A DNA stretch of 36,471 nucleotides from Acanthamoeba lenticulata (Eukaryota > Discosea > Longamoebia > Acanthamoebidae), in assembly GCA_002179805.1 (NCBI GenBank), contig NAVB01000653.1, forward strand, positions 1-36,471. The letters are read 5' to 3'. Under the pieces are notes generated by a model, which saw nothing but the letters and a program-made list of their open reading frames with translations, searched no databases and was not told the DNA's origin. The position numbers were made by a program, and so were the translations under genes. Every line of letters starts with the position of its first letter. Within the stretch, counting starts at the first letter, position 1. This document shows, one piece after another, positions 20,008 to 29,627 of the stretch.

Positions 20008-21235
20008 TCAGTAGTCGATCTGCTGGCGGTCGGCGAAGAAGAGGCCCGTCAGGCGCGAGTCGCGGGGCAGCAGCGCGAGATAGACCGCCACGTCGGCGCC
20101 GTCCTCGGGCGAGCGCGGCGCCTTCGGGCCGGCCATGTCCGTGCGGCACCAGCCCGGGCAGCACGCGTTGATCAACACGCCCGGCCTGCAGCGGCGATCG
20201 TCAGCAAGAAACAACGAAAAAGAGAAGAGGAGAAGAGGAAGATCTGGTGGTGCGGGACGCACCGAGTCTCGTCGCGCGCAAGGATGCGGGTGAGACCGTT
20301 GACGAGCGTCTTGGAGACGCCGTAGGTCGACGTGGGCCAGCCCTCTTCCTTGTGTCGGCCGGCGGCCACGTCGCTTACAAACTTGTTGGCCAGCCCGTCG
20401 AGCTCGTCCTGTGTTCGAAGTTAGAAAAACTTTATATTTCTAAAAATATGTATAAATAATTAAGTATAAATATTGTGACTACTTGGATGTAGTGGAGTGG
20501 AGCCGCACGAGGGTGAGGTCAGGTCGCAGGAAGGTCTGCCTGAGGTCGTCAGAGGTGATCTTGTTCAAAAGACCCGCCCGCGAGGAGACGAACACGACGC
20601 GGCCTGAGAGAGGAAGACGCGCCAGAAATGGACGTAGAAGGTGAACATGGTGTAGTAGGAAGGAAACATGTGTGCCGTGGGCTGCGCACCAAAGTCTCGG
20701 ACGAGAGGCAGGAAGTGGGTGCAGACCTTGCGTGTGCCAAAGTAGTTGGTGCCCAGAGTCGTGCGGGCCACTTCCTCGTTGAAGGCGTCGCCCTTGAAGG
20801 CCATGGCGGCGTTGTTCACCAGCAAATCAAGGCCTGCATGAGAAAAGCAGAGCAACGCTTCAGCACAAAATACACTCATAACTAAAGCTCATGACGCCGG
20901 CGCGCACCTCCGTAGGTCTTGGCAACAGTGCTCGCGGCAGCGGCGATCGATTCCTCGTTGTCGAGATCGATGTGCAGCGCATCAACGTTGGACAACCCTG
21001 AGGTCTTGAGCTTAGACACCGCTTCCTCGCCTCGCTTCAAATCACGACTGCCCACAAGCACCTGCGCGAGAGAAGCCAACCCACTCAGCTACGTCGCTCC
21101 ACAAGTGAAGCATGGCAGTGGTGGAGCGACACATACGTGAAGGTCGGGACGGGTGCGCGCCAGCTGCTCGGCAATGCAATAGCCGATGCCCTTGTTGGCT
21201 CCCGTTACTAGTGCAATTGCCTTAGGTGTTGACAT
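20008..21235 (-). CDS. Carbonyl-reductase-like SDR, intact active site
   Basis: Proposed exons: 21235-21137, 21061-20908, 20833-20690, 20603-20509, 20408-20263 and 20185-20008, 271 residues. Motifs: TGANKGIGYCIAEQL, LVGSRD, LLVNNAA, TNYFGTRKV, catalytic serine in VVFVSSR (Ser140), Y193 and K197 in YGVSK, and a CBR-like end (SPEDGADVAVYLALLP). It is a close paralogue of the gene at 18628-19914, in opposite orientation. First exon length (99), the join at codon 132 and the 95-base exon 4 are the same in both. The join inside codons 84-85 here is absent in the partner, which has its own intron about 24 residues later. The enzyme is likely an NADPH-dependent cytosolic carbonyl reductase; the substrate is unknown. 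Confidence 0.9.
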
Positions 21236-21430
21236 GTGGTGGAAGATGTTGTGTTGTGCTTGGCGCCATCATCGCCTTTTATCGTTTTCCTTTGGTGGTT
21301 TCTCGCCGAGAGGAGAAAAGGAATCATGGCCGGTGAACCAATCGCAAAAGAGGAAAAGCCGCGGGTGGCGGACGGCAAAAAATCATGAATTGATAATGTG
21401 CAAGGTTGACTGATTTTTACCAAGCACAAA

Positions 21431-21501
21431 TCCGCTATGGTGTAGTCGGTAACATTTCTGGTTTTCACCCAGGCACCCCGGGTTCGATTCCCGGTAGCGG
21501 A
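21431..21501 (+). tRNA. tRNA-Glu (anticodon UUC)
   Basis: A 71-base cloverleaf: acceptor TCCGCTA pairs with TAGCGGA, T-arm CCGGGTTCGATTCCCGG is perfect, and the D-arm carries TGGTGTAGTCGGTAACA. The anticodon loop TTTTCAC gives UUC. The body is intronless and the CCA end is not encoded, as normal in eukaryotes. The internal B box GGTTCGATTCC is present. Confidence 0.93.
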
Positions 21502-21504
21502 GTA

Positions 21505-21510
21505 TTTTTT
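21505..21510 (+). terminator. Pol III T-run terminator of tRNA-Glu(UUC)
   Basis: A run of six T starts four bases after the tRNA 3' end. Confidence 0.75.
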
Positions 21511-21643
21511 GTGTTCTTTAAGTTTTGGCGTAAGCTGCAGTCTGTACGGGCGGCAGCGAAAGCCAGTACGCGTACTGCGTTGGGGCGGCTGTGGCTGCTT
21601 GACCGGACCCACACTTTTTAAAATTAGAGCCCAACAGTTCGCG

Positions 21644-21648
21644 CCAAT
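21644..21648 (+). promoter_or_regulatory. CCAAT box upstream of the Kelch gene
   Basis: GCGCCAATCA lies about 75 bases before the ATG at 21720, identical over ten bases to the string before the SDR at 17519. Function is inferred from position. Confidence 0.35.
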
Positions 21649-21719
21649 CACAACCCACCCTGCCTAGCGACCGAAAGTGCTCCGCGGACCGAGTTCGGAG
21701 GGTCCGTTAAGAACGAAAG

Positions 21720-24170
21720 ATGGAAGTGGAGCCCACGCCTCGCGGGCGTGCCGGTAAGTGCCTTTTGCCGCTTTGGCGTGCTTGCTTCTCCTTTTTGTTA
21801 CCGTTTTATTCTCCTGCTCTTGCGTCGAAATCGACTTTCGTGCACTTGTGTTGCCCTTTATCGTTGGATTTGGAAGGATTCAGTTTGTGGCATTTGCTAC
21901 TTCCCTTTCGGGGCTTGTTGGGCTCGGCACTTCGCCACTTTTTTGTTTCTTTTATTGTTTTGTCATCTTTTCTTCCAAACCCCAACCCGCATGCGTTGCT
22001 TGCGCTCAAGTGGAGTGCGCGAACTTGAGATAGACAACCGCAGCTCAGCAGCAGCCCCACCAGCGCGAATGCTGTCCCACACGCCTGCTCAGCCCATAAC
22101 GCGCGATACCGACAAGAAGGCTAAACCACAAACCCGCTCGGCCACCATAACAGAGACACACAGGATGTGGGTCTCTTCCAGGCTCATGGGCGACTGGCCC
22201 GTGAAAGAGTTGTCCCCAGTCGTGGTTCTCTCCCCGAACCACGAAGTGGTCTACGTCCACCAGGAGCGCGCCATCTTTGCTCTCTCCCTCGGTACAGCCC
22301 CTTTCAGACCAACAAAAAAGAACGAAAACGACGACTTACATTTTGTTCTTGTGGTGGTGCCACCAAAGACGACAACACATGGCGCCGCCTCAACCTGCCC
22401 AAGTCTATCGCCGACGCACCCCACCAGAGCATTGAAGGTGAGCGCCTCGAGGCTCAGTTCTCGCGCGGATATTTGTCATCTCCTCATATAATTAGGACCA
22501 ATCACGTGCCGGGTCGCGAAATTGACAAAGTCGTGCCTGGGACATGTGTGACTCGACAGGACTGTTTATGTACGATCACCTCTTGCACGTCCTGGTCGAG
22601 AAGCGCGAGGGCAAGACCACGCTCTACACCTATGAGCCCGGCCACGACAAGTGGGAGGGCCCGTTCGCCATCAAGAAAAAGATGTGGTGCACGAGCCTCA
22701 CGCAAGCGGGCAGCAAGGTGCGACTGGGCTCTGTCCTCGCCCTCTTCGTTATCATCGTCATCGCTCTTCTGATCGTCGATCGTTCTTCTCGTCATGGTCT
22801 CATCGCAGGTGTACAGCGTCGACTCGTGGGACGGCGCCGTCAATGTGCTTGATCTCGGTACGCGTGCTGTGACACCGGGAAGGAAGTGGCTGGTTTGGCG
22901 CTTTCGCTGGGAATGCGAAGAAGGTCGCTTCATCTTCGCCTCACTCTGCGTTGTGGTGCAGCAAACCGGCACGTGTACAAGTGGCAAACGCTGACCAAGG
23001 ACGAAAACGAGCTCCTCAAGAACCTGGGCTCCTTTTCGCTCATCGCCTTCCGCCACCGGCTCTACCTCTTTGGCGGCAAGAAGGGCGCTTCCGAGGGCTC
23101 CAACGACCTCTACTGGTTCGTCTTTCTTATCGACATTGTTCGTGCTGCATATTCTTTTTATTTATTTCTACATTTCTTTTGCTGTTGTCGTCGACTTGCA
23201 GCTTCGACCTGAAGAAGCAGACCTGGTCCAAGGTGCCGGTCAAGGGCGACGTCCCGCCGCCGCGCTGGGGCCACTCGGCCGTGCTGGCCGGCGGCTGCTT
23301 CTACATCTTTGGCGGCATCAACTCCACCGCCAACCTCAACGACATCTACCAGTTTGACATCGGTTCGTCGATTGTCGAAGAGCTGGACTTCTTCTTCTTC
23401 TGTCCCCCCCCCCCACGACGATGCCACGTCACACCAGGTCATCCTCGCTGACCTCGTGCGTCAATGTGCAGAGCGAAGGAAGTGGAAGGCCATCGACGCG
23501 CTGTGCCCGCCGCCCAACGGTAAGTGCAGCAGCGCCGCGTGGATCACCCAAGGTACGTGACATTTTTGTTTGCTTTTCAATTTTATTCATTTTTCAAATG
23601 TTTGTGTACATTTTTATTTTATGTTTATTTTTGTTTCTTGTGGTGGCGTGTAGACACGCTGTACCGAGTGGCGGTCAAGAGCCAGCCCCACCACGACCTT
23701 CTCTACGCGCTCGACCTCGAGACGCAGGGCGCTGGCGACGACGACGAGGTCCGCACGAAGAACAGCACACAAGAGGATCGCTTGATGCTTACACCGTGTT
23801 GTGGTTGTTGTTGCGCGCCCAGACGGACAAGCTGCAGAATATGCTGAGGGAGATGCAGCAGGAGATGAAGCGTGAGGCCCAGCGGGCGCGGGACGATATG
23901 CAAAAGCTGCGCGAGGAGCTGTCGCGCCAGCACACCAAGGAGCTCAAGCGGGCCAAGAAGAAGCTGGCCAAGAAGGTGATGGGCCGGCCCATGGTCTCCG
24001 AGGACGACATCCTCGAGCGGATCCACAAGCAGCTCGAGGACGAGGCGCTCCGCAAGGAGCACGCTCAGTCCATGGTCGTCACCTCGACCGTCGACGAGGC
24101 CATCACGGTCCACGACCGCGAGGCGATGCTCAAGGACGTGGACGACCTGGTGGCCGAGGAGCTGGGCGAG

Positions 24171-24201
<31 letters not shown>

Positions 24202-27084
24202 AGGTCCGCTCCGAGCTGAGCGAGTCCATCGCCTCCGTCGCCCAACGCTGCCAGCACAGCGAAGACGACAGCGACAGCAACAGCGAAAGCGAAAACGAAA
24301 AAAGAACGAAGAAGACAAAGAGCGAACGCGACGACAAAGAAATGCGGGAGATGAAGGCCGCGCTCGACGCTCTGCGAGAGGAGGTCGCCCAACTGAAGAA
24401 GGCCCAAGCGGCGCAGGCCAAGTCCGTCCCGCAGGCCACGGCCGTCACCACCTTGTCACAGCAGAGCAGCGTCGATCAAGACACCCACGACCTCGAGCGG
24501 GTGCTGAGCCTGCTCGGCCTGCCGCCCACCCAGGCCGTCCTCGACCAGCGCGAGGTCGACTGGAAGAACGCCAAGCTCATCGGCAACGGTGCGTGCCCTC
24601 TCGGTGTTTTTGTCGACTTATTCGTATTTTATTTATTTTTCTTTTTTGTTGTCGACAGGCGCGTTCGGGCACACGAAGGTGTTCCACACGCGGTGGCGCG
24701 GGATCGAGTGCGCCGTGAAGCGGGTGAAGAAGGACGCCCTCACGCTGGCCGACCTGCGCACCATCCAGACCGAGGTCGACCTCGTGCGCCGCACGGTCGG
24801 GCTCCACCGGCACCTGCTCTACGTCTACGGCACTTGCGACCCGCCCGAGGGCGGCATCGGCCTCGTCACCGAGGTTCGTCGTCTCGTGCTTAACATTCTG
24901 AACGCGGCGTGCTTAACATTCCACTTCGCTTGGGAACTGCAGTTGGCGCGCTACGGGAGCGTGCGGGACTTGCTAGTGCGCCACACGCGTCTCCCGTTGG
25001 GCCTGCTCCTCGCGCTGGCGCTCGACGCAGCAGAGGGCCTTTGCGTTCTCCACCGCCACTTCATCCCGCACAAGAACATCGCTGGTGCGCCTTTTTCAGC
25101 CTTGATAGCTCTGAAAAAGGCCGAATGAATGACTGACCTTGAGTGGTTGGTTGTTGTGTTTGGTCCAACAGCGTCCAGCGTGATGGTGTCGCATGACCTG
25201 CGCGGCATGCTCGGCGACTTTGGCCTCAGCAAGGCGCATTTCCACATTCGGGTACGCTTTCGTTTTCGTTCTTTGCTTTCGCTTTCTTTTTCATTTTTTC
25301 ATTTTTTCATTTTTTTTTCATTTTTTTTGCAGTGGATGGCGCCGGAGATGATGCCGCCCAACGCGACCAGCCCGCCGCCCGAGGTGTCGACCAAGACGTG
25401 GATGAAGGCCGACGTGTTCTCCTTTGGCGTGTTCCTGTGGGAGATCTGCACGGGCCAGCTGCAGCGGCCGTGGCAGGGCCTGAGCGACGCGCAGGTCATC
25501 ACGGCCGTCCTGGGCGAGGGCCGCAGCCTGGCCCTGCCCGACGAGGACCACTGCCCGATCACGCTCCGGAACATCATACAGTGCTGCTGGCGGCGCGACC
25601 CGACGCAGCGGTACGTCGCCATTTTTCAAATTGTTTGTGCTTTTTTTTTCAATTTCTTTCATTATGTTCTATTTATTCTAATTTTTTGTGCTTTTCTTAC
25701 ACCTGTGGCGACGTAGGCCGACGCCCGACGAGCTGGTCGACTCGCTGCGGCAGCTGCTGGCCAAGCTCGAGGCAGACGATGCGCACCGCTTCAGCGAGGC
25801 TGATCGGCTCCGGCTCGAGCCCCTGCACCATCCCCTGCCCAGCCTGGTGCGTCCCCCGAATAATAATAATTGTAATAATTAATTGAATTCAAAACAAAAC
25901 AAAATGATCAAGTATCAAAAATCAGTATTTAAAAATTTATAAATAAATAAATAACAGTGACGCTGACAATAACGTGGCAGGGGAACGACCGGGGCCTGTT
26001 CTCGCTGGCCTCGCAGGGCTCGTCCTCGAGTTCGCTGTCATCGCCGTTCCCGGCGATGGCGTCCGGTCCAGCCGCGGGTGCGGCGGGCGGCGGGAGTGCC
26101 GGAGGCGGCTCGTCGGCCGCCGCCTTCACGGCCAACCAGTCGGCCTGGATCACCGCCCGGCTCAAGCAGGAGTGGCGCAAGTCGAGCCCCATGCCGGCCA
26201 GCCCGCGCGCCGCGGCCGCCTCGCCCGTCCAAGCCGCCAAGGGCGGTCTCCCCGCGGCGGCGGCCGCCGCCTCGGCTCCGGCGCTGGACAACACGACCAC
26301 GATCGCGGCCACGGCCAGGCCGGCCAGCGATGCCGAGCGCAAGCCCTTCCTGCGCAGCGGTGGTGGCGAGTCGGGGCTCACACGCAGTCGCACCGACGCC
26401 GGCACGCCCAGGGCGGCCAGGCACTCGCTGCTGATCACCAGCAGCGGGGCCGTGGTCGTGCCGCCAACGACCACGACGACGACGACAAAGACTACGTTGA
26501 CTGGCGCCGACTCGGCGCCGGCCAACCGGGCCGGGCAAAGCGGGGCCAACGCGTTGTCGACGTCGACGCCGACGTCGCCCTACGTGCCGTCGTTCCCGTC
26601 GCTGAGCTCGAGCGGCCGCAGCGGCCGGTCGCGGGCCGGCTCGGTCAGCGCGTCGGCGATGCCGCAGCTGGGGACCTCGCACAGCAGCGGCACCAGCGGC
26701 GATGAGGCCAGAAGCCAGCGGCAGCCGCCGCGGATGCTCTCGCTGCGGTCCGACGGCAGCGGGCTGGACTTGACGACAAGCGGCAGCTCGGGCGCCGCGT
26801 CACCCGAGTCGTCGCCGCCGACGGCCCGCCGCGACACGGCCTTCTCGTTGATGCCGTCGGTCGATTCGTCGACCGACGGCGAAGGCAGCGGCATCGGGTC
26901 GTCGACGACGCGCGGGAAGCTGCGGAGCGGCGGCAGCAGCCGCGTGGGCCAGCTGTCGGCACTGGCGTCGCTCAACTCGTCGACGAGCTCGCTGCAGGAC
27001 GAGGCGCCCTCGCCGCCGCACTCCCCTCGGGCCTTCCGCCGGCCCAACTTCTCGCCTCTTCCCTCGCGCCTCTTTGAGGACTAA
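21720..27084 (+). CDS. Kelch-repeat, coiled-coil and TKL-type pseudokinase protein
   Basis: Sixteen proposed exons: 21720-21753, 22049-22291, 22369-22437, 22560-22717, 22809-22857, 22962-23115, 23202-23362, 23472-23552, 23654-23748, 23823-24588, 24659-24873, 24943-25084, 25172-25251, 25333-25610, 25717-25846, 25981-27084; about 1252 residues, all in frame. Residues about 50-348 are Kelch-like (GGKKG, PPPRWGHSAVLAGGCFYIFGG). Residues about 349-520 form a charged coiled coil. Residues about 590-870 have a kinase fold: IGNGAFGHTKVF, the Lys of ECAVKRV, GDFGLSKAH, WMAPEMM and a DVFSFGVFLWEICTG segment. The catalytic loop reads HKNIAASSVMV where active kinases have HRD-x-K-x2-N, so the base Asp is Asn and two more key residues are gone; a pseudokinase is likely. 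The last 370 residues are Ser/Gly/Ala-rich and probably disordered. The donor of exon 9 (GTCCGC) is weak. It may act as a scaffold in signalling. Confidence 0.85.
23404..23414 (+). repeat. Poly-C tract in Kelch-gene intron
   Basis: Eleven C in a row inside the intron between exons 7 and 8 of the Kelch gene, after a T/C-rich stretch. Confidence 0.8.
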
Positions 27085-27356
27085 ATTTTTGCTTTTTCTG
27101 AACACAAAAAATCAACAAATAATCATTGAGCACCGCAATTAAAATTAAAGCCGCGTTCGCTCGCTGATATGATCGACGCAGGCGTGCTGCTGTTGCCAGG
27201 TTCGTGCTACGACGCCCGGCCTATGCTGATCACTTCCGGCTGGGCTTTGGTGTCGCGCTCGACAACCTGCGGGCTCACCTCCGCGCCATCCGCACACCAA
27301 AGTCGTGAACAAGGTCAACATAAAACAGGATGCTGCGTTGATGAAAGTAGCAGCAC
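27085..27356. other. Intergenic region between convergent genes
   Basis: This stretch of 272 bases lies between two stop codons. An AT-rich first half is followed by a GC-rich half; no RNA gene or supported frame was found. Confidence 0.4.
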
Positions 27357-28268
27357 TCACACAAAGCTAACAAGAGCGCCAGTTTCATAACACTCCACTG
27401 AAGGGAACAGCCCTTCGGGAACACCACGGAAGGCCACGCCCAGATGCACATCGTCTCGGGCGAAGCTGATCTCCTTGGTGTCCGCGTTGTAGCGCGCTGT
27501 CACCACATCGCCGTCGGCGCAAGCTTGCGCGTAGCCTCTGACGTTCCCCTGAACACTTTTCAGAGCCCCTGTTCTGAGGTGGAGGTAGTAGCCGCGGCCA
27601 CAGTTCCATCCGTTGGGGTTGAAATTCGTGCGAGGCGCGAAGCCCACCAGGACGCAGCCGAGGGCTCTGATGGAGAACTGGGAGACGCTGTGCGTTCCCA
27701 ATGCTGCTGCGTTCCAGCCCGTCAGGCCAGCCTTCTTCACGGTCTTATTGGATCTCTTCAAGCCTTGGCCACAGAATTCTTTGTCCCAGCGAAGGCCTTC
27801 TTCGTCATCGTCACCGTCTTCCCACTCGTCACCAGAGAGATCCTTTTGGAGCTTGTCCTGCTCGTCACTAAAGAGAAGATAGAACTCACAATCCTTTTGG
27901 AGCTTGTCCTGAGCGTACTCGTCCAACCCACGCACGTCAAGCTCGTCACCGTCGGCGAGATAGTCCAGAATTCTATCAAAGTACTCTGGGTTCCGGTCGA
28001 TGAAGTAGGCACCATCAGCGTCGGGCTGCCAGCGGTCGTGAGCCAACATGGCCGAGAAGAAGGAGTTTTTAAAGCGGAGTAGGGTCTGCTTGGAGGTGGT
28101 GAACAGCCGCCCTCGAAGGTTGAGTGTTATTCGAGTCATGGCCTTGCGTCGGTTCTCCTCCATTAGGTCCTCCTGCTCTTTCAGTGCAGCCTCCCTCTTT
28201 CGCACCCTTTTCTCGCGGTCATTCAACTCAGTGAGTTTGCCTGTGTGTGGCGCCTTAAACGCTATCAT
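27357..28268 (-). CDS. BTB (T1/KCTD-type) and SPRY domain protein
   Basis: A single exon of 303 residues. After a charged helix (residues 14-42) comes a T1-type BTB domain at about 44-130: ITLNLRGRLFTTSKQTLLRF, a SFFSAML segment and RNPEYFDRILDYL. Residues about 130-155 contain a tandem duplication of QDKLQKD. Residues about 175-303 form a SPRY/B30.2-like beta domain (GYYLHLRTGAL, YNADTKEISFARDD, GLFPSVECYETGA). KCTD-like BTB proteins are often Cullin-3 adaptors and SPRY domains bind protein partners, so a ubiquitin-ligase adaptor role is inferred but not shown. It has no introns, unlike most neighbours, and converges on the Kelch gene. Confidence 0.85.
   Translation of the reverse strand: MIAFKAPHTGKLTELNDREKRVRKREAALKEQEDLMEENRRKAMTRITLNLRGRLFTTSKQTLLRFKNSFFSAMLAHDRWQPDADGAYFIDRNPEYFDRILDYLADGDELDVRGLDEYAQDKLQKDCEFYLLFSDEQDKLQKDLSGDEWEDGDDDEEGLRWDKEFCGQGLKRSNKTVKKAGLTGWNAAALGTHSVSQFSIRALGCVLVGFAPRTNFNPNGWNCGRGYYLHLRTGALKSVQGNVRGYAQACADGDVVTARYNADTKEISFARDDVHLGVAFRGVPEGLFPSVECYETGALVSFV
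27840..27911. repeat. Tandem direct repeat inside the BTB-SPRY gene
   Basis: A 21-base string beginning ATCCTTTTGGAGCTTGTCC occurs at 27840-27860 and again at 27891-27911, 51 bases apart, which keeps frame. It encodes the doubled QDKLQKD segment between the BTB and SPRY domains. It looks like a recent 51-base in-frame duplication. Confidence 0.8.
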
Positions 28269-28379
28269 GTTGGCGTACGCTTAGCGAGAGCAAGAAAGCA
28301 AAGGACCGAGTGTCGGGGCACAAAACTGTAGTAACGAAAACCGCAAAATGATCGTGAAGTTTTGCGAAATAATAGTATA

Positions 28380-28451
28380 GCCGACCGTGGGGCTCGAACC
28401 CACGACCACAAGATTAAGAGTCTTGCGCTCTACCGACTGAGCTAGGCCGGC
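28380..28451 (-). tRNA. tRNA-Lys (anticodon CUU)
   Basis: A 72-base cloverleaf on the minus strand: acceptor GCCGGCC pairs with GGTCGGC (one G-T), D-arm GCTCAGTCGGTAGAGC, anticodon loop with CTT in ACTCTTAAT, and T-arm GTGGGTTCGAGCCCCAC. No intron. No strong T-run follows, so termination may use a weaker signal. Confidence 0.95.
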
Positions 28452-28524
28452 TGGTGTATGGTGGGATGTATATAGTTTTTTTATGGTTTTTCAAAATTAT
28501 CTGTAAACAATTTAGCATGACGGC

Positions 28525-28529
28525 AAAAA
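28525..28529 (-). terminator. Pol III T-run terminator of tRNA-Glu(CUC)
   Basis: Five A on the plus strand are five T just beyond the 3' end of the minus-strand tRNA-Glu. Confidence 0.7.
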
Positions 28530-28534
28530 GTTAT

Positions 28535-28605
28535 TCCGCTGCCGGGAATCGAACCCGGGGCGCATGGGTGAGAACCATAAATGTTACCGACTACACCACA
28601 GCGGA
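28535..28605 (-). tRNA. tRNA-Glu (anticodon CUC)
   Basis: A 71-base cloverleaf on the minus strand: acceptor TCCGCTG pairs with CAGCGGA, T-arm CCGGGTTCGATTCCCGG, and anticodon loop TTCTCAC giving CUC. It differs from the tRNA-Glu(UUC) at 21431 by only a few bases, in the last acceptor pair, anticodon arm and variable region. Confidence 0.93.
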
Positions 28606-28891
28606 TTTGTTGACTATTGCAAGAGACAACATCTTGCAAAAAAAATTTCGTCTCCCGGGTCGTCGATAGCCAAAAAAGTTGGAATATTTTTTGCCATTAA
28701 AAAACCGGGAGGTGCTCCGTGGCTCCCCTGCTTTACTTGTAAAGCTGTAGCGGCCAAGAATGAAACAAAGAAATATTTGGCCAAAATTCGAAAAAAAGTC
28801 AACGCAAAGGCCGAAAGGTGAGAAACAAACGGTACAATGGCGGACAGATAGATGAACAGATTGGACTGCTAGCGCAGCGCATGGAGAAGCG

Positions 28892-29554
28892 ATGTATTGC
28901 TTGATGACTGGCGATAACGCTGTTTTGACGCCAAAAGACCATACCCTTGTGGCAGCAGTAGGCAGCAAAAGATCTGCGGCAACACTGATTGATGACAAGA
29001 TTTCACCTCGTTGCAAGTGCATCAAGCTTGATGCAACGCCACCATCTCGAGCATGCGCTGCCACGACAGGAAGAAAACGGAAAATTGGAGATGCAGATGA
29101 TGAATCGACATGTCACGACGGGGATGAGACGCCTGCTTCTGCGCGCAGGAGACTCGCCGACGGGGATGGTATCCTTCCCCGTGCGCCAACGGAGGAACAG
29201 GGAAAGAAGCGACATCGAGGAGATGACCAAAATGAAGATCTGAAGGACCCTGGAGGGAAGAGAATTAAACGGCCACCGCACGACCAAGGCTTAGAGTGTA
29301 CAGCAATGAAGCGGAAGAGGGAAGACGTAGAGGCCACTGACGGTGCATCAGCTTCTTCGACCACAAATGGAGACCGAGGAGGAGGCGCGGAGCAACATGG
29401 CAGGCGGACGAAGCGGGCACACAAGGATCTTCTATCAAGCGAGCCTGACCCGCACTTCAACAGCTGGAACTACTGGCGCGTGCCACTACGGCGCGAGAAC
29501 CTCCTCGACCTTGTCGACGACGGCGGCACCCCAGACGACATGCCCTTGTCCTGA
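28892..29554 (+). CDS. Hypothetical basic protein, probably nuclear
   Basis: A single open frame of 220 residues. It is rich in Lys, Arg, Asp and Glu with repeated short basic clusters (GRKRKIG, GKRIKRP, MKRKRED, GRRTKRAH) that look like nuclear localisation signals. The C-terminal part (HFNSWNYWRVPLRRENLLDLVDD) is less biased and may be folded. No family was recognised. Support for it being a gene is only the open frame, its start after an intergenic stretch and a stop 73 bases from the convergent RhoGEF stop; a chance frame in basic GC-rich sequence is possible. Confidence 0.42.
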   Translation: MYCLMTGDNAVLTPKDHTLVAAVGSKRSAATLIDDKISPRCKCIKLDATPPSRACAATTGRKRKIGDADDESTCHDGDETPASARRRLADGDGILPRAPTEEQGKKRHRGDDQNEDLKDPGGKRIKRPPHDQGLECTAMKRKREDVEATDGASASSTTNGDRGGGAEQHGRRTKRAHKDLLSSEPDPHFNSWNYWRVPLRRENLLDLVDDGGTPDDMPLS

Positions 29555-29627
29555 ATGGTCTGTCTTGTTCTCTTCAAATGAAAGTTTTGGTTCAAAAACG
29601 CTTTTGTTTGTTTGTTGGTCTCGCATA

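Noticed and set aside
21748..22048. Upstream extension of Kelch exon 2 with hydrophobic coding potential
   Set aside because: The stretch has a consensus donor at 21754, a T-rich character and an acceptor at 22048; it reads as intron 1.
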